This document shows, piece by piece, positions 33,327 through 45,447 of a stretch of DNA of 64,000 nt. A program made the translations under genes and the position numbers. The stretch comes from Diplolepis rosae (Eukaryota > Arthropoda > Insecta > Hymenoptera > Diplolepididae). The stretch is taken from positions 14,135,501 through 14,199,500 of the forward strand of contig JAPYXD010000677.1 in assembly GCA_030998225.1 (NCBI GenBank), in the 5' to 3' direction. Position 1 is the first letter of the stretch. Each line of letters begins with the position of its first letter. Below the pieces are notes generated by a model that searched no databases, was not told where the DNA came from, and was given only the letters and a program-made list of their open reading frames with translations.

Positions 33327-34268
33327 ATCAATTATGTATTGACCATTATGTTCGATGACCTTTTTCCATCTTTCAGTCAGCTTCATAATTCCGCTTTCGT
33401 AGAAAGCTTGGTTCTTAGAGGCAAAAGACTGAATCAACTCATTGTTGACAGCCTCATTTGAATCGAATGTTTTTCCATTCAAATGGTTTTGAAGTAAACG
33501 GAATAAATGATAATTGGATTTTGCAAGGTCAGAACTATACGGTGGATGAGGTATCACTTCCCAGCCTAACTCCAATTATTTTTTTCGAGTGATCAAAGAT
33601 GTATGTCGTCTGGCGTTATCTTGATGGAAAATGATGCCTTAACGATTTGCCAGTTCTAGCCGCTTTTCCTTGATTTCTTTGTCTAATTTGATTAGCTGGT
33701 GACAGTAGACATTTGAATTAATAGTTCGGTTCCTTGGGAGCAGCTCAAAATAAACAATACCTTTGAAATCCCACCAAACACTCAGCATAACCTTCTTTTG
33801 ATGAATATCGACTTTTGATGTCGATTGTGCAGGCTCATCTCGCTTGCTCCATGATCTTTTTCGCACGACGTTATCGTTAACAAGCCATTTTTTATCGCCC
33901 GTTATGATTCGCTTTAAAAATGGATCGGTTTCGTTACGTTCAACAGAGAATCGCAAATGGAAATTTGTTTGGTGAGTTGAATTTCGTTCAATTTGTGAGG
34001 AACCCAAATATCGAGCTTATTAACGTAACCAAGTTGTTTTAAATGTCTTTCGACGCATGTATGGTATGTGGTATGTTAAGCTTCTCTGCGATCTCTCGTG
34101 TCGTACTACGCCGGTTATTTTCTATCATTGCTTTTACTTTGTCGTCGTCAACTTCAGTTGGGTGTCCAGAGCGTGGTGCATCTTTGAGGTCAAAATCTCC
34201 GGAACGAAAACAAGCAAACCAATTCTAGCACTGGCGTTCAGTTAATGATTTTTCACCATAAACATCAT
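33327..34268 (-). pseudogene. inner mariner transposase, decayed
   Basis: It reads LTERQCQNWFACFRSGDFDL and STTREIAEKLNIPHT (helix-turn-helix, 34250-34060), then, after frame changes, DPFLKRIITGDKKWLVND (first Asp present but in GDKKW, not GDEKW). HQDNARRHTS (second Asp) and YSSDLAKSNYHLF follow, with Asn at the third catalytic position. The C-terminus GIMKLTERWKKVIEHNGQYI ends at 33327. Stops and frameshifts plus a changed active site make it inactive. Confidence 0.85.
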
Positions 34269-34388
34269 ACAACTTTTTTCGAGTTGTCAAACACCATATA
34301 CGGTCTAAAGTTTGTATTGGAGAAGAACGACTTCGAACGACTAAAGTCATCTAGCGGAAAAAGCGAAATGACTTTGTTGCCAATCCAA
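33327..34388 (-). mobile_element. mariner element (inner), same family as 61358..62952
   Basis: The right end TTGGATTGGCAACAAAGTCA (minus strand from 34388) matches the TTGGGTTGTCGACAAAGTCA end of 61358..62952. The other end is missing: the sequence passes directly from the transposase C-terminus (QYIID) into the outer mariner at about 33326. Compared with 61358 it also lacks about 600 bases between the terminal repeat and the transposase start. Confidence 0.85.
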
Positions 34389-34493
34389 TCGTATTATTTG
34401 GAAGGCATAGAAAATTTGAAAGATCGTTTAAACCGATTTTTGCCAAAAAAATAAATTCTTGTTCATTTTATCACGTCAATATCAAACACCCTA

Positions 34494-35850
34494 GTAAAGC
34501 AAAGTGGAAGAATATGTGAGATGGTCAACAAACAGTATCTAGTGATCCCCATCGCGGATTCAAGGGAGTGAAACATAACGATTATCCAGATCCTTATTTA
34601 GTCTGTATCGTTGCCTCGGTTACGTAACGACATAACGAGTTGTCTACATGGGCTTAATTCAAACTACCCTAAGCCAGGGTACGACGACGATGGAGGTGGG
34701 CGTCGTTTCCAGAGCAAGGGTAGGGTGCCTGCAGCGTTCGGAGAATCGAGTTCGTGCTTCGAGTATCAACCAACTAAGAAGTTACCCCGCGGCTAGGCAA
34801 ACGTTTGTGGCTTCCACTTTTCCTACCCCGCCAACAAGAGACCAAACGTTTCTACATACCTTCTTTGTTAAGGTTGCATTAACAACATAAAGTTTCTTTG
34901 TCTGATCTACATTGAAACACGAGATGAATTTTTTATACCCCGAATATTTCTGTGTAATAATGAAACCTCTGTAATATTCTTCTTTCCAGCGTATTATCTC
35001 TTGCTTCAGTTGTTATTTACACAGATGTTACCTATACAAAGCCTCACATTATAATTAATAAAGTTTTTTGTTGCGTAATTACCTACATGAAGTTTTGTTA
35101 CGATAAAATCATGGACTGGTCGATAATTATTTTTTTAAGTACGGTTTCCAACCCTTCATGAAAAGATAATAAAGTACGAGGGGTTGTAATGAAATAATTA
35201 ATACAGCATTTTTGTTCAACTGCACATCTTGATCCTGCTACGATTCAGGGGTTGCTTTCATATCTTGATTCAAGCGTGAAATATTACTAAAAAATATTCC
35301 ACTTAAAATTTTAAAATAAATGATATCCCTCACGTAAACATCAGGAACTTTATGGTAAAAGTGGGTAATAATATTTATAACTAAAAAACTCTTTTTTCAA
35401 CAGAATAAATACGGGATTATCAATCCTAACTTTGATTACATATTTTTTAGACAGATAAAAATAAAATTAAAATTGTTTTCCTGATATTTTGAAATTTCAT
35501 TTAAACCTAGAGTTTCTGTATAATTATGCTCACTGTATTCCGTTACTTGACCATCTTCATATCTAATATAATCGTGTCAGCATATTTACATCAGAAATGA
35601 TTTTCGAACATAGAAACATTAAAAAATTGTTCTGAATATCTTTTAAATAAATAGTTGTAAATCTCAAGATAGAAAATATTTTCTTTAAATAAATATTCTA
35701 ATGTACCTGAACTCTTTATGCACAGAAGTTAAAAATTTAGTCCTGATTATTTCTAAGGGTGAACATTTTCTAACAATAATTTGTCAGTGTCGTCTCTTAA
35801 GAGTAAAAGAAAATATAAATGTTGGAAAGTGAATGAAGCACCGTATCAAC
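34494..35850. other. unique DNA with a GC-richer block at 34520-34880
   Basis: 34520-34880 is non-repetitive and GC-richer (GGGTACGACGACGATGGAGG, CCCCGCGGCTAGG) with overlapping short open frames and no recognisable protein. It may be regulatory. The remainder is AT-rich with nothing recognisable. Confidence 0.4.
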
Positions 35851-37217
35851 TAAAAATTGAAACGTAGTATGCATTTGCCATATAAATTGAGAGGGATAGT
35901 GTGCAGTAGTGACGTATGAGCTTCGATACATCACTCGCTCTGCCAGCAGGTGACATGAGCTCAGAGAGATACAGCCACGCTCTCTATGCGAATCCCTTTT
36001 TTTGCTCTCCCTGCCATAATTTTAGCATCGACTTTATTTCTATCATGGTTCGTTGTACACATTTTTGCTGGCTCTGCTAGCGTTATTCGCTATCAGATAC
36101 GATACGCCAGAGTTGGGCTGCGTAGAGCTATCGAGTAATCGTTTTTGCGTGCTTCAACAAACTTATCTTCTTTATCATGAAACGCATTTTTTGAAAAAAG
36201 CTTTCGAAAATACTTGCTTCTAGTTGGAATTTTAAATGATCGCAAATCCAGATGTCCTATACATTTTATACATGCAGAACTCTAGGGATAAAAAATGATC
36301 AGGAATTTTATCGTGATGCAGTTTGCTGTAATCAATACTGCTCTATAAATCAAAATTAAAAAAAAAATAGGAGTATTTAAATCATACATTTTTTGCGTTA
36401 AATTAAAGATTAATGTAGCTTGTATAATAAAAAATTAATGCAGTTTAAACATAGGGGTCTTTGGAAATATACTGAAAATTTGGAAATGCATTCAATAATC
36501 CACAGTGATGAATGGCGTGAATTCGTAGATAAAACGAAACGTGAAAATTGATATATTTGTTCCCCGGTGAAGAAGATGATAACCGATTTTATTTTTTTGG
36601 CAAACTATATATCTGGCATAAACATCTATTTCATTAGTGTCTTAATTTGTGTTGTAAAGTTGTAATAAAAATTGAAGAGTGACACGAAAATGAGGGGCAA
36701 TTAGGTGAGATTTTAATCGGTATTGATTCAAAGTCTTACGGCCCATGATTTTATATAGACTAACCTGCCTTTTATTTATCAAAAGAAATTACTATATGTA
36801 ACATTATCATTAAAATCGAAAATTACAGTAAAAATTGCCAACATAAGTTTAAAGTCCGGTTTTCAACTATATATACAATTTATTACAGAAATTTCAAAGT
36901 CAACGTATATAATTTTAGGAATTGTAATCCATGTAAAAATTTAATCAATTCATAGTTAAAATTTAATGCATCAGCAACTGCACTTTTATGTACGTGCGTG
37001 GAAAAAAAATTTCTCATATGTAGCTTGAAATTCATGCGGATTTTGTCAACGACATAAAACTTGGTTAGTTTCAATTTAGTGACTTGGATCATGAATCACG
37101 TGAATTAACAGTTTCTACATGGAGCAAAGTCAAACTTCCAAAGATTAACTCCAACTATAGGTTTGACTAACACAAGTTAAGTGACCTAATATGGGCCACT
37201 GTTTGTAATACGATTAA
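35851..37217. other. unique non-coding DNA
   Basis: 35880-36150 is a GC-richer non-repetitive stretch (CACTCGCTCTGCCAGCAGGT, a CAGGTG E-box). No gene is claimed. The rest is AT-rich. Confidence 0.35.
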
Positions 37218-37384
37218 CCCTTTCAATGACAGGCGAATTTGAGTGTTAATCTTTGAACTCGGTATACCTTCAATACAAACATTTTCATATACATAAACGG
37301 TAATTTACGTTGATAATTGTACCATAATATCAATTTTTCTGTAAACAGTGCTAACGCATTATTGCATCAATAGCGTCGAATGGG
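37218..37384. mobile_element. piggyBac-like MITE, 167 bp
   Basis: TTAA at 37214-37217 and 37385-37388; ends CCCTTTCAATGACAGG and, mirrored, CCCATTCGACGC. TTAA with CCC(T/A)TT ends is the piggyBac pattern. Only about 12 bp of imperfect inverted repeat, hence moderate confidence. Confidence 0.5.
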
Positions 37385-37388
37385 TTAA

Positions 37389-38713
37389 TTGCATTCCGCA
37401 TGACCATAGATGTCTGCCTCCACAATACATGCAGCTGCGATTAGTAAATTCGTGAGCTCACGCAAAATATTGCAACCCTGAATAATATTCAGACTTAATC
37501 GGATTTTGCAAATAGCTGTATTCATATATAAAATATCAAATCAGCGACTTCATTAAATTGCTAATTATCTTTCGGAATAAATAACTTTTTTAATAGAATC
37601 AACATCTCATGACTCATTCTCTCAAGATAATAAAGGGGAGGAAAAATGATAACGAAAAAAAAACTTTCGCACTTTTCCTAATCATTTTAAATAAAATTTT
37701 TTTAACTTGCAGACCAAAAGATGTTTTATTTGAAAAAAATAACATATAAAATTGAATTCTTTAGACTCACTGTTTATAAATTGATTCTTGATTATACTTT
37801 AATCATATTTGCCTTTTAAGTATTTAGATCAAAATTGGAAAGTTCATTGTTTGTCATTAGTGGAAAGGGAACTGTTAGATACATATATATTTGATCTACT
37901 CAGTGGTTCTGGTAAACTGACCTTTGATTAATTAAGTTGAGCACGTCCCTCGCTCGTGTCCTGATCAGTAATAGGACTGATCAGAATTTAATGACAGATT
38001 ACCTTAATCAAGAAACCCTGCCTTCTGTCATTAGGAAACAATAAACTAATTAGCCAAGCTTATCCTTTTATTTATTTATAAAATTACCACATTTAAGAAA
38101 TCTTCGGCCATTAAAGTTTTCCTATATAGAATTCTTACATTTTCAACTTTAATTTGAATCTGATTTTGAAAATTTATAGCATTACATTCGGATGCTAACT
38201 ATGTAGTACATACTTCGGAGACTGAAATCAGATTTCTGTAGAAGATACTAAAGATTAAAAAACGCGTTAACTTCACGCTACAATTCCAGATTAGAATTTC
38301 GTTCCCAGAGCTGTACCCCAGTTGCCAGAACGCCCAACGCGAAAAGTTCGCTCTTAATTATTATTATCGTGTGAACCGACGAAGTAATTATTTCCGTCTG
38401 CCGTAAACGTTTCCTGGAAAGGGACAGCGGACTAGAGCGAAAGTTACGTAAAGTACACATTGTGTTCTTTGTCCTATACGTATATCCGACATACCAAAAA
38501 CTAATTTCATTTAAACTTTATAACTAAGATTGATAAGCGTGAAATAAAGTCCGCGGTTGTCACTTGAAATGAGTTGTCTCCTCGAGCTGAAGAAAAAAAC
38601 TGTAAAATTTCTGTAGTTTCTGTATTTTACAAAAATTCTACGTCAATTTTGATTGAGGCTGTAAGCTCCTTCCATATAAGGGTTTTTGCCAAAAAGATGT
38701 GAAATTGGAACTA
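37389..38713. other. unique non-coding DNA
   Basis: Includes a GC-richer part at 38270-38480 with a short minus-strand open frame lacking features. Nothing else recognisable. Confidence 0.4.
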
Positions 38714-38717
38714 TTAA

Positions 38718-39381
38718 GGTAGTACGATCACGAAAATTAGACCTCAGGCAAAAATAGATAATTTTGCTTTCAAGAATAGCAATATTATTATTGAAGGGCT
38801 ACTTTGAAAGAGAAAAAAATTTTTTCCATGAAAAAAATTTGATACACAAAAAAATAATGTTATTAATAAATTTAATTTTTGCCCAAACTTATTTTCTTAT
38901 CGATTCAAGCCAAATTTTTAAAGATGATGCGATTCTAATAAGTCACGGTTCATTTTTTTAGGAAAAAGATTCTCTATAACTTGACCGTTTCCGATTTTTG
39001 AAAATGAATTCTTTAATGGTTAAAATTATAAAAAAACAATTTTTCAAAACAAAATTTTTATAAACAAATTGCTGTATTTGATAATAATTAATTCAATTTC
39101 AAAAATAGGAAAGAGTCAAGTTGTAGAGAATCTTTTTTCTAAAAAAATGAACTGTGATTTATTAGAATCGCACCATTTTTAAAAATTTGGCTCGAAGCGA
39201 TAAGAAAATAAGTTTGGGCAAAAATAAAATTTATGAATAAAATTATTTTCTGTATTTAAAATTTTTTTCATGGAAATTAATCTTTTCTCTTCCAAAATAG
39301 CCCTTCAATAATAATATTGCTATTCTTGAAAGCAAAATTATCTATTTTTGCCTGAGGCCTAATTTTCGTGACCGTACTACC
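38718..39381. mobile_element. 665 bp full-length palindromic TTAA element, copy 2
   Basis: TTAA at 38714-38717 and 39382-39385. Ends GGTAGTACGATCACGAAAAT and mirror. Internal landmarks GAAGGGCTA, GCGATTCTAATAA and TTGACCGTTTCC appear once on each arm in opposite orientation. 664 bp. Confidence 0.8.
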
Positions 39382-39385
39382 TTAA

Positions 39386-41399
39386 ATAGAAAAAACTAAT
39401 AATTTTAGGATCGACTAAAGTATATAATGTTTTTCTATTATTAGTAACCTAAAAGATAACATATATTACAATTTAAGGGGTCAATATTTAATTGTGCACT
39501 GGGAAAATTATTGAACATTAAATTAAACTTCAAAATTACTTTAAGAATATGTAGAGCAGCGATACAAAATTTCAAACTAAGAAATTAACTTTATCGCGCC
39601 CTATTCTTGCCTTCTTATAATATAATATTTTTTTTCTAATATTCTTTCCTTCCTCTAATATTCTGAATAAATCTTATCTAACAATAGTAATCTTGTCTTC
39701 ATGTTTTCAATTATATCGCCATGTTATTTAACAAGCGGAAAATTTTTAAAAATCACGCGGTCTACGATTTAAAAAAATTTGATGATTTTCAAACAACTCA
39801 GATTCTTGTGCTTGTATCGACATAAATTAAAATAACCAAACCACGTGACTGAATTATAATTTAATTCCTTCATCTAAGATAACTTTTTTAATTTACAAAG
39901 AATCTTTTCGAAAATTTGAGAATCGTATAAAAAGATAATAAATCATGTTTATTAATTTCTTTTCGAAAAAACTTTATTTCAAATTTTCAGCAAGATAGTT
40001 TATAAAAAGAAAAAATTATATTCTTTGATCTATTTTCTAGTACTATTTAAAAAATATATTAGACAATGGAAAATTGGCAATGGCTGCTACCTAAATTTCA
40101 CAACTTTTTGGCAACGGCCCATGACTTTTTATTTTCTACTGGAATGCATATGTTCAGAAAATAAATATTATACTGAGGGGTTTTTCCTACATAAGACTCT
40201 ACACGATGATCAAAGGCATCTTTTTTATATCCATGTCTAAAGTATCTTCAGAAAAAGTCATCTTCTTGGAGCCCCATTATCCTCTAAGGTAATTGAAGAC
40301 ATAAGTTTGATGTCCAGGTCTGTTGTACAACTTCCTAAGGGAAGTCCCTCTATGTGAGTCTTTATCATCCATTAGGATAAGCCAAGACATCAGTTCGATG
40401 TCCAGAGGTCTTTCCTAAAACTTATCTAGAAAAGTTTATTGCATGAAGATTCAATCAACTACCTGGACGTTCCAAAAGTGATGTGCAAATTTTTAAATGT
40501 CTCTTCCACAACTTTCTGGAAGTTTGATTACTTGAGGTTGGACAATTACATCGCCCTAATGCGATAAACACTTGGTCATCAGACTGATGCCTTGGAATAT
40601 CATTTTATATGGTGAAGATAAAAAAAAAGACAACTAAAAATCAAGAAATCAACAAGCTGAATGGTTACTTCAAACTCAAGATGAAAAAACTCCTGAGGAT
40701 CTTTTGCGAAAGACATTTGGAGATAAAAGTGATGTCTTGGGTAATTCTAGTAGATGCTTGTTTTCTAATAAATCAAATTTTTTAAGACAATGAAATAGAC
40801 GATATCGCGTTTTTACTTCATTTTTAGTGTTCTCTTCTGTTTTTTACGGGTCGTGGTATTACTTTTTTAATAACTTTCGCTGATAAAGAATTCGTCACTG
40901 GTTTCTCTGAACGTTATGTAATGGAAAGTCGTTCGAGCTTTCATGCTCAGGATATAAAATGTTTTAATCGTGTGCTCGTACAGAATAATAAGGGCATTTG
41001 ACTGGTCGAGTGCACTGCGACTTTATATGTTAAAAGATACCAGAAAAATATTCTACCTGTCTACGATTGCAATTACAAACTTTGAGTAAAATAAAGTACT
41101 GTAACTTTATTAGGCCACTTTCAGTTAAAAAAGTACTTAAATCTCTTATAAAAAATAATACATCAAAATGTTGCGAGCTTTTTGTATTAAACATATTTGA
41201 CGGACTTTAACTTTTAAATTTTATTGATAAATAAATTTGAATTCGAGGCTTTATAGAATACATTTTTCACCAATGAAAGTAGTTTTTCATATAATAATAA
41301 TTTATTATAAAATGCCAGTGGATGAATTTCATAATTTATCAGACAATAAATAATTATGCAGTTCAGATGTTTACTAATTCTAAAACCCACTGTCGGTGA
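39386..41399. other. unique DNA with weak internal repeats at 40300-40640
   Basis: GACATAAGTTTGATGTCCAG (40305) and GACATCAGTTCGATGTCCAG (40385) are about 80 bases apart, and CATCAGACTGATGCC occurs at about 40578, which suggests a decayed short tandem repeat or foldback. Otherwise AT-rich without gene features. Confidence 0.4.
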
Positions 41400-42091
41400 A
41401 CAAATTTCGGTAGTTATCGTGCGAAAAAACAGGTCTCTGGATAAAAAGTTCTTCTACAACTCTACTCTTTCCAATTTTGAAAGTGAAGTTTTCAATGTCT
41501 GGAATCATTGAAACAAATTTAAAAAAAACATTTTTATTATAAAATAACTTTATTTGCATATTCTTTGCTTATTTTAAAACTTGGAAATGGTAGAGTTATA
41601 GAGAATATTTTCCCGGAAAAAAAAGTCACGATTTATGAAAATTTAATTACATATATTTATATCGCTTTAAATTAGTAGAACTAAAAGGATTGAATAACGA
41701 ATTTTAATGACATTTAAAAAATTTTCAATTTCTGATTGACACAAACAATATATTTCTATAATAAAAATGTATTCAAAAGTAGTAGATATTTTTTCTACAA
41801 ACAATTTACTTCTCAACAGGTATAAATTAATCAATATTTAAAAATTATTTACTTATTTTCAAGATTGGAAATGGCAGAGTTGTAGAGAATATTTTTCCGG
41901 AAAAAATAAGCCATGATTTATGAAAATCCATTTTTTTTAAATTGGTAAAAAGTGATAGTAAGGAAAAATTATATTACAAAAAACATTATTAAAAATATTA
42001 TTTTTTGCAAGTTTTGAATTGCTTTCATAAAAAATAATGTTTTTTCTTCCATATAACACAATTGATAGTATTATTTCAACTCTTAAAATCA
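41400..42091. repeat. diverged relative of the palindromic TTAA element
   Basis: CTACAACTCTACTCTTTCCA and GGAAATGGTAGAGTTATAGA form inverted arms, and GGAAATGGCAGAGTTGTAGA is repeated at about 41870. These resemble the CTACAACTTGACCGTTTCC landmark of the 665 bp palindromes. 41660-41840 is also duplicated at 44663-44860. Confidence 0.5.
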
Positions 42092-42367
42092 TACTCTCTA
42101 AATATGAATCAGTCAAAATCTACTGATTATCAGTGCAATTTGACTGATTCAAATATCTAAAAAGAGGTTACTGTGAATCAGTCAAATTACACTGATTGCT
42201 TCAGTGAAAATTAACTGATTCAACAGTGAAAATATTTTTTCCACTGATTCAATTAGTGATATCAACTGATTTAACAGTGAAATATATTTTTAACTAGTGA
42301 ATCAGTGAAAAGGAAAATCAGTGATTCAATCAGTAAAAATTTTACTGATTCAAATTTAGAGAGTAGA
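42092..42367 (+). mobile_element. TCAGTGA-family MITE, inverted-pair member 1
   Basis: TACTCTCTAAATATGAATCA on the left, ...TTTAGAGAGTA on the right. It carries the landmark TCTAAAAAGAGGTTACTGTG, found reversed in the copy at 43067..43311. Confidence 0.75.
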
Positions 42368-42747
42368 GATTTTTTTGCTCAGATTCCATTTTTTCGTAAC
42401 TACCTTAACAGACTTATTAATAAAAATAAAAAATTCAGGTTTGAAGATAAAAAAATCGTTTTTCTTAATTATTATTCCAAGAAGCAACTCTTTTCTGGAA
42501 ACAGTGTGATTTGAAATCTCAGTATTGGCACATGCATCGAACTAATAGTTATACAAAGAGTCTGGCTGCTCTTGAAAAGTAGGCCAGAGCCTATTTCCAG
42601 AATACACGAAATTGTCGCTGACTAATATCTTCCTTGAATCCTAGTATCTATATTTCGTGTCCGTGGACTTTGCGTCACTGATCTTCGGACATAAATCAGT
42701 GCTATATGTACACTCACGAGATCTATGGTCTATAGAAGAAAAGCTTA

Positions 42748-42978
42748 GTGACGCCAACAACGTATCAGATACGTGACTTGGATAGGATAGTCTTCTGTAA
42801 GCTCAACTTAGCCAATGAGACGATCGTCCACCCCTTCACCAACCATGCTTTACCTTCTATTGTATATAAACGGCTTGAGAAATACCTACAAGAACGATTG
42901 GAGCTTCCAAACCTAAAACCAATCGGAGATTTTGACTCTCCTATCTTCAGCTTCGCAAACTGCATTTCGATTGAATAG
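42748..42978 (+). CDS. open frame of unknown function between two inverted MITEs
   Basis: 77 codons from a non-ATG start, including YQIRDLDRIVFCKLNLANET, then YKRLEKYLQERLELPNLKPI. Composition is balanced, unlike AT-driven frames nearby, but the minus strand is open over the same stretch and no splice site, domain or family is evident. It may be an exon, a captured gene fragment or chance. It sits in a segment of about 700 bp enclosed by inverted MITE copies. Confidence 0.25.
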   Translation: MTPTTYQIRDLDRIVFCKLNLANETIVHPFTNHALPSIVYKRLEKYLQERLELPNLKPIGDFDSPIFSFANCISIE

Positions 42979-43066
42979 AATAGGATGCAACGTACACAGT
43001 CTCCATTAGCATACATTTATTTTATTCAATACTATGATGCCGGCTTTATCAACATTTTTTAGAATA

Positions 43067-43311
43067 TACTCTCTAAATCTGAATCATTCAAATTTTCACT
43101 GATTCATCAGTGAAAAAATATTTTTCACTGTTAAACCAGTTAATTTTCACTAATTGAATAAGTGAAATATGTTTCACTGTCAAATCAGTCAATTTTCACT
43201 GAAATAATCAGTGAAATTTGACTGATTTACAGTAACCTCTTTTTAGTTATTTAAATCAGTCAAATTTCACTGATAATCAGTAGATTTTGACTGATTCAAA
43301 TTTAAAGAGTA
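43067..43311 (-). mobile_element. TCAGTGA-family MITE, inverted-pair member 2
   Basis: TACTCTCTAAATCTGAATCA at the left end and TTTAAAGAGTA at the right. ACAGTAACCTCTTTTTAG marks it as inverted with respect to 42092..42367. Confidence 0.75.
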
Positions 43312-45440
43312 TTGAAATTTTGTGTACTATAATTTAATCGGCTTTTAATTATGCAAGTAAAAAATTATTATCTTTATTTTAAAAGAATTTCACCTTTTCA
43401 GAAAGTGATTTAAAATTTGTCAATTACTGATTGCTCTAGTTAATTTAAGAAATTGGATTCCTAAAAACAAAATCAAATTAGACTAAGTGACTATTATTTC
43501 AAAAATTGTATCACGTAAAAATCTATAAATATTGTGAGTGAAAGAAAAAAAGTTAGTGTTGTAAGATATTGGACTGATGTTTGTGACGTCTCATGTGACA
43601 AATTCTTTATTTTGTCGTATGATCTCTAAAATAGTATATGGACTTTGATTTTTGACTGCAGTCACATAATGCTACAATGAAAAAGTATAAATTAAAAACA
43701 AAGATTGCGGAGCGAAACTATAATTAGCAGAATTTAACCATAGCAGGCCATTTGCGGACGAACTCGTTAAATTATCTCGCAAACTAAAATAAAATACAAT
43801 TTTTTTTGCTATTAAAAAAATGTTGTTTTTGTCAAAAATCACTATTCTGCATATTTTTTATCGTTTTGGAGATCATACGACGAAAAGAAAATTTGTCGCA
43901 CGAGACGTCACAAACTTCAGCCCAATTTTTAAGATATAGTGTCTATCTAAAACTGTTTTATCAAACAGACGATTTGAGATTCTTGACCTATTTTCTAAGA
44001 TTGGGTAGTTTTTTGAATAACTAAAGCGAATTCGAAATTTGATAGTATCTACTTCTCAGAATGATAAATATCATATCCCTTGAATAATTTAATGTTATCG
44101 TTAACTATTTATGAATAACAAATTTGACTATTTTTAAAATTACGATTTAGTGAAAAAAGTCTAAATTAAAGTCTAAGTTTGAATTCCACTCAAAAATCTA
44201 AAATATAGTGAAATTTCAAAACAAATTTAACTACATAAAAATTTTTCAAGTCTTAGGAATTTCAATTAAACATTAATTATAGAAAAATTGTTTCAAACCT
44301 CAATGCAATGAAAAATATAAATGAAAAGTGTTGAATATTTTATTGCATTACAAAAGAAAATAGAAACTTATTTTCTTATAGCGATTAATGAATATATGTC
44401 AGTGCTTTTGTATTGTTTCAGTTTTTTGTCCTGGTTGCACAATACAAAAAGTTTCTTTAAAGTTTTAAACCGTACTCTTCATCTTGGCCCTTCAGGCTAC
44501 GAGGACGGTCTTCATTGTCTTTCCTGGTGCACTATACGGATTAAAAAGATCGCAGTTTCATGATTCAAAATCTTTTATCTTTTAGGAATAAGAAAAACTT
44601 CCGCACGCTTCTATTTAGCAATCGAATATGAAAGGACAGAGACAACAGAGTCCTATTTAGATCGCTTTTATTTAGTAGAAATGAAGAATTGAATGACGAA
44701 TTTTAATCACATTTTTGAAATTTTCAATTTCTGATTCTATGATATTTCTATATATATTTCTTAATATTTCTATAATAAAAATATTTTCAGAAATAGTAGG
44801 TATTCCTTCTGCAAGCGATTTACTTCTCAAGAGGAATGAATTAATGAATATAACTGATAAGATATAAATACGTTATCTATCTTCTGTGAAAAAAATTGAT
44901 TTAAATAATTATCAAAGTATAAAAATGTTTTTATTGCACATTAGTAAAATAAGAGTACCTTTTTTTATACCACTTATTTATTTTTTGCGCGCTACCATTT
45001 TCGTTTCAATATATTATAATTGTTAAAATTGTACTGAATTTTCTGAAATTTTTCTTGAAATTATAAAACTTAACTGAATTTTCATAAAACGCTTCTTAAA
45101 AGTACCAAACTGTAACAGGATTTTTTTTTAATTTATCATAAAATTATGAAATAGTAACAAAATTTTTAGTTACCCAAAATGTAAAATTATTCCTGTTAGA
45201 AGTTTCAGAATTTCCAGATACAAGTATTAGAATTTTCAACACTTTGTAACTGAAAATTAAGAAATCCCTACTTAAATTTACTAAAAAGTAACTAAATTTT
45301 CTGAAATTATATCTTAATTTTACAAAACTGCGGAATTAGATCACTATTTTTCAATATTGAAAAACAATTGAAAGGGCTTTTAATACTTGATGTTTCATAG
45401 TACTTAAATATTTTAATAGATTAATAATAATTTCAAATTA
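43312..45440. other. AT-rich non-coding DNA
   Basis: 44663-44860 is a duplicate of 41660-41840 (AATTTTAAT.ACATTTTTGA, TTTACTTCTCAA). 44320-44563 has a weak open frame with a GC-richer tail. No gene is claimed. Confidence 0.4.
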
Positions 45441-45447
45441 ATTAGTT

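Larger units (their letters stand above)
32418..34454 (+). pseudogene. outer mariner transposase, interrupted
   Basis: The first part, MEKSEFPVLIKYYVLRGKTL and on to VREIAEIVSMSTERVV, is the mariner helix-turn-helix region. It is interrupted at FHTHL by the MITE and resumes at 33068 with CMRKLCARWVPRLLTIDQKR. There is a TGA stop at about 33192, TVGGTW where TVDETW is usual (first catalytic Asp lost), then KQWVKPGESAPNRPKTQQLA to 33326. The nested mariner follows. The last piece, SYYLEGIENLKDRLNRF at 34389..34454, is the normal mariner C-terminus. The second and third Asp region is missing, deleted with the left end of the nested element. Confidence 0.85.
32242..34491 (+). mobile_element. mariner element (outer), carrying two nested insertions
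   Basis: TA on each side (32240-32241, 34492-34493), with terminal inverted repeat GGGTGTTTGATATTGAC at both ends. It holds a broken transposase gene, a 308 bp MITE (32750..33057) and part of another mariner in the opposite orientation (about 33327..34388). Confidence 0.88.

Noticed and set aside
34043..34245. Plus-strand frames over the inner mariner
   Set aside because: Antisense shadows of the mariner helix-turn-helix coding region; the same holds for 62109..62312 and 22067..22318.
38764..38961. Open frame starting MLSRIAILLLKGYF (also at 48764..49027, minus)
   Set aside because: It falls inside the arms of the palindromic TTAA elements and appears on both arms; a product of the repeat, not a gene.
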